Below, piece after piece: positions 8,194 to 15,748 of a stretch of 64,000 bases of DNA (position 1 is its first letter; every line of letters begins with the position of its first letter). The notes below the pieces were generated by a model. It was given only the letters and a program-made list of their open reading frames with translations. It had not been told where the DNA came from and made no database searches. Where the stretch lies: contig JBBQZQ010000002.1 in the NCBI GenBank assembly GCA_038207565.1, positions 62,001 to 126,000 on the forward strand. The letters are read 5' to 3'. This DNA comes from JALZAI01 sp038207565 (GTDB lineage: Bacteria > Actinomycetota > Actinomycetes > Mycobacteriales > Jatrophihabitantaceae). The position numbers and the translations under genes are program-made.

Positions 8194-8246
8194 TTTCCCC
8201 GCCGGTGCTCGCTTCGCGCATGCCGAACCGGCCACCAGCGGGGAAA
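8194..8246. terminator. Stem-loop after lon formed with the first 31-bp repeat unit
   Basis: TTTCCCCGCCGGTG at 8194-8207 is complementary (13 of 14) to CACCAGCGGGGAAA at 8233-8246 inside the first repeat unit. The stem lies just after the lon stop and between convergent lon and pirin genes, so a bidirectional terminator is plausible. Its A/T-rich foot (TTT/AAA) supports this weakly. Confidence 0.45.
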
Positions 8247-8314
8247 TCAACCGCCGAACCGGCCACCAGCGGGGAAATCAACAGCCGAACCGGCCACCAG
8301 CGGGGAAATCAACC
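8222..8314. repeat. Three tandem copies of a 31-bp repeat
   Basis: Units at 8222-8252, 8253-8283 and 8284-8314 begin GCCGAACCGGCCACCAGC and end GGGGAAATCAAC plus one or two bases. They differ only at the last base or two. The array fills the space between the convergent lon and pirin genes. There are no spacers, so it is not a CRISPR. Confidence 0.9.
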
Positions 8315-8329
8315 CCGGGGACCGGACGG

Positions 8330-9301
8330 TCAGCGGGTCGCGCCGCCGGGCTTGAGCGCTCCGGGTGGCAACGGGGGTGCGGCCAGCCGGGCTCCGGCCG
8401 CGCGCACCGACCCGAACCGCTCGCCGGCCTCCCACTGCGCCCGGGCCTCGAGGATCTCCTCGTTCGAGCGGCCGACGAAGTTCCACCACATCACGATCTG
8501 CTCCTCGAACGGCTCGCCGCCGATGAGCAGGACCTCTGCGCCGTCCGCGGAGCGCAGCGCCAGGTCGCGACGTGCGCAGCCGAGATACAGCAGCCCGCCC
8601 GGCTGCAACCCCACCCCGTCGACCTCGACCGTCCCCGACAGGGCCACGACCGCGTGCTCGAAGTCGGGTTCGAGCGGCACGCGCACGTCGGCCGCGGGTG
8701 CCAGCGACAGCGACGCGCCGAGCATCGGCGAATGCGTCGTCCCCGGTGACGACGACCCGGCCAGCGACCCGAGGATGACGGTCGCCCGCAATCCCTGGTC
8801 GGTGAGCACCGGCAGCCGGGTGTGGTGCTCCCATGCCGGAGCTCGCTCGCGCGTGGAGGACGGCAACGCCACCCACAGCTGGACGCCGTGCAGGAACGCC
8901 GTGTGCGGGTCGGGAGAGTGCTCGGCGTGCGCGATTGCGTGCCCGGCGGTCATCAACCCGAGCTCGGCGGGACGGATCACCTGGGAGTTGGCGAGACTGT
9001 CGCGGTGGTGCACCTCGCCTGCGAGCAGCCAGCTCACCGTCTGCAGGCCGATGTGCGGGTGCGGCGGCACGGCCATCCCGGAAGGCGCTATCCCCGACCG
9101 ATTCGAGATGTCGTCCGGGCCGTAGTGGTCGACGAAACACCACGGTCCGACCAGGCGGCGGCCGAGGTTGGGCAGCAGCCGTCGCACCCGCGAGCCCGCG
9201 CCGAGGGTCACCTCGCGACCGGCGAAGAACTCGCGTACCGGGCGCGCCGTCCCGGTCGCGCCGCAGTGCGTCAGACTGGGCGTCCGTTCGAGATTGCTCA
9301 T
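8330..9301 (-). CDS. Pirin family protein
   Basis: A 323-aa bicupin of the pirin family, iron-binding proteins with reported quercetinase or redox-sensor activity. The N-terminal cupin shows the characteristic iron-binding block PPHPHIGLQTVSWLLAGEVHHRDS, with its His-x-His pair and second His, and further on the Glu/His of HAEHS. The C-terminal cupin contains ALSGTVEVDG and the family hallmark MWWNFVGR(S)NEEI near residue 280. Length is typical for actinobacterial pirins. It starts at ATG 9301, about 45 bp from the divergent enoyl-CoA hydratase. Specific activity cannot be predicted. Confidence 0.92.
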   Translation of the reverse strand: MSNLERTPSLTHCGATGTARPVREFFAGREVTLGAGSRVRRLLPNLGRRLVGPWCFVDHYGPDDISNRSGIAPSGMAVPPHPHIGLQTVSWLLAGEVHHRDSLANSQVIRPAELGLMTAGHAIAHAEHSPDPHTAFLHGVQLWVALPSSTRERAPAWEHHTRLPVLTDQGLRATVILGSLAGSSSPGTTHSPMLGASLSLAPAADVRVPLEPDFEHAVVALSGTVEVDGVGLQPGGLLYLGCARRDLALRSADGAEVLLIGGEPFEEQIVMWWNFVGRSNEEILEARAQWEAGERFGSVRAAGARLAAPPLPPGALKPGGATR

Positions 9302-9346
9302 ACGACGGAAAGTACGCCGAACGCCGACGTCGGAAGGACCGCCCGG

Positions 9347-10153
9347 ATGCCCGACTCACCACCCATCCTGCGCGAACTCGACGGCGCGATCGAGACGTGG
9401 ACGCTCAACCGTCCGGAGACCCGCAACGCGATCTCCGATGACGAGATGGTGGACGCGATCGAAGGCCTCGTCGACGAGGCGAACCGCTCGCGCGAGGTGC
9501 GTGTGGTCATCGTGACCGCCACCGGTTCGTCGTTCTCATCGGGCGGCAACGTCAAGCACATGCGCGATCGGGAAGGCATGTTCGCCGGCGCACCGGCCGA
9601 CATCCGGCAGGGCTATCGGCACGGCATCCAGCGCATCCCGCGGGCGATGGCGCGCCTCGAGGTGCCGGCGATAGCCGCGGTCAACGGCCCGGCGATCGGC
9701 GCGGGGTGCGACCTGACGCTGATGTGCGACATCCGCATCGCCGTCGAGTCGGCCGTGTTCGCGGAGAGCTTCGTCAAGGTCGGGCTCATCCCGGGCGACG
9801 GCGGCGCCTGGTTGCTGCCGCGGGCCATCGGCCTCTCCCGCGCGAGCGAGATGGCATTCACCGGCGACGCGATCGACGCCGCGACCGCACTCGAGTGGGG
9901 GCTCGTGTCCCGCGTGGTTCCCAGCGGCGAGCTGCTGGCCGAGGCACGCCGGGTCGCCGAGCGAATCGCCGCGAACCCACCGCACGTACTGCGTATGACG
10001 AAGTCGCTCATCCGACACGGCCAGCATCAGTCCCTCGACGCGTTGCTCGAACTGTCGGCGGCGATGCAGGCCGTCGCCCATCACACGGGCGACCACCACG
10101 AAGCGGTCGACGCCATGCTCGCGCGCCGTCCCCCCGAGTTCACCGGCGACTGA
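9347..10153 (+). CDS. Enoyl-CoA hydratase/isomerase family (crotonase)
   Basis: A 268-aa crotonase-fold enzyme, probably hydrating or isomerising enoyl-CoA in beta-oxidation or amino-acid breakdown. The oxyanion-hole segments are SSFSSGGNVKHM (about 65-75) and AVNGPAIGAGCDLTLMCD (about 108-125). FVKVGLIPGDGGAWLLPR contains the region of the catalytic acids; the usual second Glu is Asp in GDGGA, as in many enoyl-CoA hydratases of this subgroup. The start at ATG 9347 has AAGGA eight bases upstream. It is followed 44 bp downstream by a PfkB kinase in the same direction. The substrate is undetermined. Confidence 0.88.
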   Translation: MPDSPPILRELDGAIETWTLNRPETRNAISDDEMVDAIEGLVDEANRSREVRVVIVTATGSSFSSGGNVKHMRDREGMFAGAPADIRQGYRHGIQRIPRAMARLEVPAIAAVNGPAIGAGCDLTLMCDIRIAVESAVFAESFVKVGLIPGDGGAWLLPRAIGLSRASEMAFTGDAIDAATALEWGLVSRVVPSGELLAEARRVAERIAANPPHVLRMTKSLIRHGQHQSLDALLELSAAMQAVAHHTGDHHEAVDAMLARRPPEFTGD

Positions 10154-10197
10154 ACGTCCTCGCAGACCTGCCGGGGCGCGGCTGTCATGATGCTCGC

Positions 10198-11160
10198 ATG
10201 AGCGCCGTGTGCACCGTCGTCGGCGAGGCCCTCGTCGATCTCGTGGAAACCTCCGGTGCGCCCGGCACCTTCACCGCACATGCCGGCGGCAGTCTCTACA
10301 ACGTCGCGATCACGCTCGCCAGGCTGGGTGCGGACGTCTCGCTGGTCGCCCGCACCGGTCGCGATTCGTTCGGCCGCATGCTCGAGGACAAGGCCCGCGA
10401 GAGCGGTGTGCGCTTCGACGACTGGCAGGTCGTCGCCGAGCCGACCACGCTCGCGGTCGCCAGCCTCGACGACGCGGGACGGGCGCAGTACGACTTCTAC
10501 CTCGACAGCACGGCCGGCCTCGGCTGGGACGACAGCATCGTCGATCTCCCCCTCGCGGGCGGGGTGCTGCACCTCGGCTCGCTGTCGAGTTGGCGGGCGC
10601 CGTCCGCAGCGGTGTTGCAGATGCTGCAGAGGCGGGTGTACGGGGGCGGGGACGTCCTCATCAGCTACGACCCGAACGTCCGCCCCGCGCTGATCGCGGA
10701 CAAGGACGCGGTCCGCGTGAGCATCGAAGGCTGCATCGCCTCGGCGCACCTGGTGAAGGCCAGCGACGAGGACATCGCCTTCCTCTACGAGGGGCAGTCG
10801 CTCGCCTCGATCGCAGCGCGCTGGTGTGAGCTTGGAGCGGTGCTCGTCATCGTCACGCTCGGCCCCGGGGGGACCGTGGCCTTCGCCGGCTCCGGCCAGC
10901 TCGCCCACCGTCCCGGCGTGTCCATCACCGTCGCGGACACCGTCGGCGCCGGTGACTCGTTCGCCGGTGGACTACTGTGCGCCTTGATCGACGGTGGCCT
11001 GGCCACCCCACGCTCGTTGACCGACGCCGTCGCCGCCGGTGACCCCCGCATCGCGGACGCGCTCTGGCAGGCGGTCGTCGTGTCGGCGCTCACCTGCGAG
11101 CGCCCGGGCGCCGACCCACCGACGCGTGCCGAGCTCCGCGAGCGGCTGGCCGCGCTCTGA
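10198..11160 (+). CDS. PfkB-family carbohydrate kinase (fructokinase-like)
   Basis: A 320-aa ribokinase-superfamily sugar kinase that would transfer phosphate from ATP to a sugar hydroxyl. It opens with CTVVGEALVDLVE and a conserved HAGGSLYNVAITLARLGADVSLVARTGRD segment (PfkB signature 1). It ends with DTVGAGDSFAGG (about 245-256, PfkB signature 2), which contains the catalytic Asp and anion hole. A fructokinase is the nearest guess, but substrate assignment in this family is unreliable. It ends four bases from the convergent alkyltransferase gene, leaving no room for a separate terminator. Confidence 0.88.
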   Translation: MSAVCTVVGEALVDLVETSGAPGTFTAHAGGSLYNVAITLARLGADVSLVARTGRDSFGRMLEDKARESGVRFDDWQVVAEPTTLAVASLDDAGRAQYDFYLDSTAGLGWDDSIVDLPLAGGVLHLGSLSSWRAPSAAVLQMLQRRVYGGGDVLISYDPNVRPALIADKDAVRVSIEGCIASAHLVKASDEDIAFLYEGQSLASIAARWCELGAVLVIVTLGPGGTVAFAGSGQLAHRPGVSITVADTVGAGDSFAGGLLCALIDGGLATPRSLTDAVAAGDPRIADALWQAVVVSALTCERPGADPPTRAELRERLAAL

Positions 11161-11164
11161 CGAT

Positions 11165-11752
11165 TCAGCAACGTGCCGCCTCGAGTTCGAGCAATGCCAG
11201 TTTCGCCTGTGCCCCACCGGCGTACTGCCCGGGTGAACCGTCCGAGCGGACGACGCGGTGGCACGGCACCACGATCGGCAACGGGTTCATCGCGCAGGCC
11301 GTGCCGACCGCGCGGACGGCGCGGGGGCTGCCGGCGGCGCTCGCCACCTCCGCGTAGCTCGCGGTGCTCCCGTACCCGATCTGCCTGAGGTGATCGAGGA
11401 CGCCGCGCCGGAACCCGTGCGCGAGGCGCAGGTCGAGCGCGAGGTCGAACACCCGGCGCGTACCGGCGAAGTACTCCTCGATCTCGAAAGCGACGGGATC
11501 GAGACGCGGCCCGGCACGCAGGATCCGCGGGCTGATCTGCGCGCTCAACGACTCGAGCGCCGCGTCGTGGCCCTGGACTGCGAACACGACGCGCACCAGG
11601 CCGGCGTCGGTCGCGGCCAGCAGCACGTTGCCCAGCGGCGTGTCGAGGGTGCGGTAGGCGACGTCGAGGATGCCGTCGCGGGCGGCGGCGTCGGCGAGCC
11701 GGGCGCGCAGAGCGTCGAGCTCGGCCGCGCTGATCTCGAGGTGGTCGATCAT
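11165..11752 (-). CDS. ogt: Methylated-DNA-[protein]-cysteine S-methyltransferase
   Basis: Suicide repair protein that transfers alkyl groups from O6-alkylguanine or O4-alkylthymine to its own cysteine. The 195-aa protein carries the reactive VVPCHRVVRSDG motif (Cys164), preceded by GSPRAVRAVGTACAMNPLPI, the helix-turn-helix and Asn hinge. The C-terminal GQYAGGAQAKLALLELE closes the active site. There is no N-terminal Ada-type Zn domain. Its start overlaps the stop of the upstream sigma-factor gene by four bases (ATGA), which strongly suggests coupled translation and possibly sigma-driven expression. Confidence 0.93.
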   Translation of the reverse strand: MIDHLEISAAELDALRARLADAAARDGILDVAYRTLDTPLGNVLLAATDAGLVRVVFAVQGHDAALESLSAQISPRILRAGPRLDPVAFEIEEYFAGTRRVFDLALDLRLAHGFRRGVLDHLRQIGYGSTASYAEVASAAGSPRAVRAVGTACAMNPLPIVVPCHRVVRSDGSPGQYAGGAQAKLALLELEAARC

Positions 11753-12276
11753 GACGGTTCTCCTGTCCGGGACGGGTAGGTGCGACGAAGTGCCGCGATA
11801 CCGTCGGCGGCGGCGCGGCGGGCGGCATCGGTGCTGCTGCCGGTGATTGTGGCGATCTCGCGGTAGGGCAGGCCGGCCAGGTAGTGGTAGGCAACGGCGG
11901 CCCGCTGCCTGTCCGGCAGCTCGGCCAGCGCCGTCCAGAGGTCGTCGTCACGAGTCGGGTCGTTCGTGGGCCGCTCGCGGACGTCGGCGACCGGCGCGGG
12001 CCGGCGGGCAGCGGCTCGCGTCACGTCGATGGCCTTGCGGTGGGCGATCGTGACCAGCCAGGCCTCGATGTTCGCATCCTCCGGAAGGTCCGGGTAGGCC
12101 TGCAAGGCGGACAGGAACGTCTCCGACCAGGCGTCGTCGGCCTCGATAGGCCCCACCACCGCACGGCACACGCGCAGGACCGTCGCCCCGTGCAACCTCA
12201 CGATGGTCTCGAACGGCTGCTTCGCGGGCACGCCCATCAGCACAGTCTGGCGCCGGTCGACCACGTGGGGTTGCAT
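11749..12276 (-). CDS. ECF-type RNA polymerase sigma factor coupled to ogt
   Basis: About 175 aa if started at ATG 12276; ATG 12237 is an alternative and neither has a strong ribosome site. The sigma region 2-like segment runs from PFETIVRLHGATVLRVCRAVVG to IEAWLVTIAHRKAIDVTRAAARR. The region 4 helix-turn-helix is LPDRQRAAVAYHYLAGLPYREIATITGSSTDAARRAAADGIAALRR. It is a sigma-70 family ECF group protein with no recognisable anti-sigma gene next to it; instead it is coupled to ogt. It may direct transcription of an alkylation response, by analogy with Ada-type regulation, but this is inference. Confidence 0.82.
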   Translation of the reverse strand: MQPHVVDRRQTVLMGVPAKQPFETIVRLHGATVLRVCRAVVGPIEADDAWSETFLSALQAYPDLPEDANIEAWLVTIAHRKAIDVTRAAARRPAPVADVRERPTNDPTRDDDLWTALAELPDRQRAAVAYHYLAGLPYREIATITGSSTDAARRAAADGIAALRRTYPSRTGEPS

Positions 12277-12475
12277 ACCGGGTAGACGCGCGCGACGGTG
12301 CGAACGTGAGGCCGATGCCGGGGAGAACAGCGCGGTGCGCCGGAGGTGATCGCGCTCGCCGCCGGCTGGGAACTGGCGCCTGCACGAAAGCGTTGACAGA
12401 GTGGATCGCAGCACCGCGATTCCCACTGATTCCCAGTGAAGTCCAGCCCTGTCAGCAGGAGGAGATGCAGCGGCC

Positions 12476-13267
12476 ATGGCCGAGAACCCCATCATCAAGA
12501 AGTTCGGCAGCGCCTCGGGAGCGAACCGCGTGGTGACCCCGTCCGCGGGCGATCTGCAGGGCATGTACGAGCGGCCGGCCTACGCCGGGCCGCGTCCCGG
12601 CCAGCGCTACATGACACTCGACGACGTAGTCCAGCGCACGGGCGCGATGCTGCTCGTTCTGCTGGCCGCCGGCACGGTGTCGTGGGTACTCACGCCGGAT
12701 CGGGTCGAGCTGCCGCTGCTGCTCGTGGCCCTGCTCGGCAGCCTCGGCCTCGGGCTCTACATCTCCTTCACGATGAAGGCCAATGCCGCCCTGTGCCTGA
12801 CCTACTCGGTGTTCGAAGGTGTCCTGCTCGGCGCGATCAGCAAGATGTTCGAGCGGATGTACTCGGGCATCGTCGTGCAGGCGCTGACCGGCACGGTGAT
12901 GGTCGCGGTCGGCATGCTGTTCGTGTACAAGATCGGCGCCGTCCGCGTCACGCCCAAGTTCACCCGCATCGTCGTCGGCGCCACGATCGGCGTGTTCGGG
13001 CTGATGCTGGTCAATATGATCGCCTACCTGTTCACGCCGGGCGGTCTTGGCCTGCGCGACGGCGGTCCGCTCGCGATCGTATTCAGCCTGGTGTGCATCG
13101 GCCTGGCGTCGATGTACCTCGTGCTCGACTTCGACATGATCGAGCGCGGCATCCGCAACGGCGCCGACCAGAAATTCGCCTGGTATGCGTCATTCGGACT
13201 CATGGTCACCCTGGTCTGGCTCTACATCGAGATCCTGCGACTGCTGGGCTACATGCGCAGCGACTGA
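12476..13267 (+). CDS. Bax inhibitor-1/YccA family membrane protein
   Basis: A 263-aa inner membrane protein with seven hydrophobic segments, of the actinobacterial Bax inhibitor-1 (YccA-like) branch. The N-terminus is cytoplasmic and conserved (MAENPIIKKFG). The stretch YSVFEGVLLGAISKMFE resembles the BI-1 loop, and the end WLYIEILRLLGYMRSD is a typical family terminus. Family members are calcium-leak channels or modulators of FtsH; the role in actinobacteria is unknown. A GGAGGAG ribosome site precedes ATG 12476. A strong hairpin terminator follows the stop. Confidence 0.9.
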   Translation: MAENPIIKKFGSASGANRVVTPSAGDLQGMYERPAYAGPRPGQRYMTLDDVVQRTGAMLLVLLAAGTVSWVLTPDRVELPLLLVALLGSLGLGLYISFTMKANAALCLTYSVFEGVLLGAISKMFERMYSGIVVQALTGTVMVAVGMLFVYKIGAVRVTPKFTRIVVGATIGVFGLMLVNMIAYLFTPGGLGLRDGGPLAIVFSLVCIGLASMYLVLDFDMIERGIRNGADQKFAWYASFGLMVTLVWLYIEILRLLGYMRSD

Positions 13268-13279
13268 GCACCCGTAGCG

Positions 13280-13320
13280 GCAGCGGGCCTGGGTCGATGA
13301 CGACCCGGGCCTGCTGCTTT
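13280..13320. terminator. Bidirectional intrinsic terminator between BI-1 and thiolase genes
   Basis: GCAGCGGGCCTGGGTCG (13280-13296), loop ATGA, then CGACCCGGGCCTGCTGC (13301-13317) pair at 15 of 17 positions and are followed by TTT. The hairpin sits 12 bases after the Bax-inhibitor stop and about 20 bases from the stop of the convergent thiolase gene. Confidence 0.85.
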
Positions 13321-13338
13321 CTGCGCCAAAGGGGTCCG

Positions 13339-14559
13339 TCAGGAGAGGCGCTCGATCACCATGGCCATGCCCTGGCCGCCGCCGACGCACATCGTCTCCA
13401 GGCCGAACTGTTTGTCGTGGAAGCGCAGTGAGTTGACCAGCGTGGACGTGATCCGAGCGCCGGTCATGCCGAACGGGTGACCGACTGCGATGGCACCGCC
13501 GTTGACGTTGAGCCGGTCCATGTCGATGCCGAGGTCACGCTGCGAGGCGAGCACCTGCACGGCAAATGCCTCGTTGAGCTCGACCAGGTCGATGTCGCCG
13601 ATGCTCATCCCGGCATTCGCGAGCGCGCGCTGCGAGGCCTCGACCGGTCCGAGGCCCATGATCTCCGGCGACAACCCGCTGACGCCCGTGGCCACGATGC
13701 GCGCGAGCGGGGTCAGGCCGAGTTCAGCGGCCTTTGCGTCGCTCACGATGACCACGGCGGCCGCGCCGTCGTTGAGCGGGCAGCAGTTGCCCGCCGTCAC
13801 CCGTCCGTCCGGACGGAAGACAGGCTTGAGGCCGGACACGGCGTCGTAGGTCACCCCCGCCCTGGGACCGTCGTCCTTGGACACCACGCTGCCGTCGGGC
13901 AGGGTCACCGGGGTGATGTCGGTGGCCCAGAACCCGTTGGCGATGGCTGCCTCGGCCAGGTTGTGCGAGCGGACACCGAAGTGGTCCATGTCCGCACGGC
14001 TGACGTCCTTGAGCAGGGCGACATTCTCGGCGGTCTGCCCCATCGCGATGTACACGTCGGGCAGCTGGCCGTCGGCCCGTGGATCGTGCCAGCCCGCCGC
14101 TCCGGACTCCGCCGTCTTCGAGGTGCGTTGCTCGGCCTCGGCGAAAATCGGGTTGTGCGTGTCCGGCCAGCCGTCGCTGTTGCCTTTCGCGAAGCGCGAC
14201 ACCGTCTCCACGCCGGCGGAGATGAACGCGGAGCCCTCGCCCGCCTTGATCGCGTGAAAGGCCATGCGTGAGGTCTGCAGCGATGACGAGCAATAGCGGT
14301 TCACGGTCGTTGCAGGCATGAAGTCATAGCCGAGTCCGACGGCCACGGTGCGCCCGATGTTGAAGCCGGACTCGCCGCCCGGCTGGCCGCATCCCATCAT
14401 CAGGTCGTCGATGTCGTGGGGGTCGAACCCGGGTACCTTGTCCAGCGCCGCCCGCACCATCTGCACGGCGAGGTCGTCGGGACGGATGCTCGCCATCGTT
14501 CCCTTCACGGCGCGGCCGATCGGCGAGCGGGCGGTGGACACGATCACGGCTTCGGGCAT
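13339..14559 (-). CDS. Acetyl-CoA C-acyltransferase (thiolase)
   Basis: A 406-aa degradative thiolase that cleaves 3-ketoacyl-CoA with CoA, or condenses two acetyl-CoA. Nucleophile Cys90 lies in TVNRYCSSSLQT. The conserved NGGAIAVGHPFGMTGAR holds the catalytic His near residue 361, and the proton-donating Cys lies in CVGGGQGMAMV close to the C-terminus. LNEAFAVQ is also present. Length and motifs fit FadA-type enzymes of fatty-acid oxidation. It stands alone and shares a bidirectional terminator with the BI-1 gene. Chain-length preference cannot be read from the sequence. Confidence 0.94.
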   Translation of the reverse strand: MPEAVIVSTARSPIGRAVKGTMASIRPDDLAVQMVRAALDKVPGFDPHDIDDLMMGCGQPGGESGFNIGRTVAVGLGYDFMPATTVNRYCSSSLQTSRMAFHAIKAGEGSAFISAGVETVSRFAKGNSDGWPDTHNPIFAEAEQRTSKTAESGAAGWHDPRADGQLPDVYIAMGQTAENVALLKDVSRADMDHFGVRSHNLAEAAIANGFWATDITPVTLPDGSVVSKDDGPRAGVTYDAVSGLKPVFRPDGRVTAGNCCPLNDGAAAVVIVSDAKAAELGLTPLARIVATGVSGLSPEIMGLGPVEASQRALANAGMSIGDIDLVELNEAFAVQVLASQRDLGIDMDRLNVNGGAIAVGHPFGMTGARITSTLVNSLRFHDKQFGLETMCVGGGQGMAMVIERLS

Positions 14560-14646
14560 CGTCTCTCCTAGCGGGTAAGTGGTCTGTCGATGGTGGCACT
14601 TCGCCGTGGCGCGTGTCAGCCGGTGGTGGCGGTGCTCACGCCGCGC

Positions 14647-15657
14647 TCACGGCACCCGCCGGCGCCGCAAGCGCGGCTTGGGTACCGCCGGGCGGCGCCG
14701 GCGCAGCCGGGCCCAGGTGCGATCACTGCGCACCGCGATGACCGGACTCTCGCTGGCCGCGACCTCGCTGCCGGGACGGGCCACCGCCTGCGCGGCCGCC
14801 TTCTCCAGCGGCTTGGAGCGGCGGGTGGTGAACGTGCTCGCGGAGCGGGCCTTGGTGCGCACCCCGAGCGCGTCCAGGGCTGACGGGAGCACGGCCTGTG
14901 CCGCCTCGGCGTATCCCGCGGCGGAGGGATGGAACTGGTCCTCGGCGAACATCTCGATCCGGGACGCGAAGATCGGGCCCAGCAGGTCGCCCAAGGACAC
15001 GGTCCGACCACCGGCGCGCACCACGGCCACGGTCTGCTCGCGCGCCATCCGCCGGGAAAGGTGGCGGGCATAACTGCGCAGCGGCTGGGCGAGCGGGCGG
15101 ATCGTCCCGAGGTCCGGGCAGGTGCCCACCACCACCTCAGCGCCCAACGCCCGCAGGTGGGCGACGGTGCGCTCCAGGTAGGGCACGGCCTCCCCCGGTT
15201 TGGTCAGCTCCGTCACGTCATTGGCGCCGATCATGATGATCGCGAGCTCCGGACGCGCCGACCCGAGCGAGTCGAGCTGCTTGACCAGGTCGGGTGATTC
15301 GGCGCCGACGACGGCGACGTTCGTCACGTGCACCGGGCGGCGGGCGGCCTCGGAGATTCCCACCGCGACCTGCGCCGCAGGGGTGTCGCGGTCCCGGTGC
15401 ACGCCGTACCCCGCCGCCGTGGAGTCCCCGAGCATGGCGAAGCTGATGGGCGGACGTGAGCGGCTCACGCCGGGGGCCGTCCAGATGGTGTCGTGCGAGA
15501 TCGGCGGCGGCTCGACCGCGATCGGGATGCGCCGGCGGGCCATCCGGCTCTCGGCCTTCAGCACCAGGACGATCGTCGCGGAACTGATCGCACCGAGCAG
15601 GCCAAGACCGGTACCGCTGTAGACGGCAACCTTGCGGGCTCCCTGCAATCGGCTCAC
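14647..15657 (-). CDS. SGNH/GDSL hydrolase, membrane-anchored
   Basis: From GTG 15657 the protein is about 336 aa. An N-terminal hydrophobic segment (VYSGTGLGLLGAISSATIVLVL, residues 12-33) anchors it or acts as a signal. The SGNH esterase domain has the nucleophile in FAMLGDSTAAGYG (Ser79), block III in IMIGANDVT and the catalytic Asp/His in DQFHPSAAGY (about 236-245). The last 70 residues are an Arg/Pro-rich basic tail with no known domain. Similar exported lipases/esterases act on acyl chains of envelope lipids or polysaccharides. The gene is divergent from cystathionine beta-synthase, with about 90 bp between them. Confidence 0.86.
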   Translation of the reverse strand: MSRLQGARKVAVYSGTGLGLLGAISSATIVLVLKAESRMARRRIPIAVEPPPISHDTIWTAPGVSRSRPPISFAMLGDSTAAGYGVHRDRDTPAAQVAVGISEAARRPVHVTNVAVVGAESPDLVKQLDSLGSARPELAIIMIGANDVTELTKPGEAVPYLERTVAHLRALGAEVVVGTCPDLGTIRPLAQPLRSYARHLSRRMAREQTVAVVRAGGRTVSLGDLLGPIFASRIEMFAEDQFHPSAAGYAEAAQAVLPSALDALGVRTKARSASTFTTRRSKPLEKAAAQAVARPGSEVAASESPVIAVRSDRTWARLRRRRPAVPKPRLRRRRVP

Positions 15658-15748
15658 GCGCCCGACATTATCCGGCCGGTGCGGGCGGCTCGGCCGGCGG
15701 CTGACACACAGGGCGGACGCACGACCCCGATGCCTTACCGTGACGGGC

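Noticed and set aside
8222..8314. Possible CRISPR array
   Set aside because: Units are strictly tandem without spacers, and no cas genes are nearby.
12393..12398. TTGACA box upstream of the Bax-inhibitor gene
   Set aside because: No acceptable -10 element 16-18 bases downstream, so it was not listed as a promoter.
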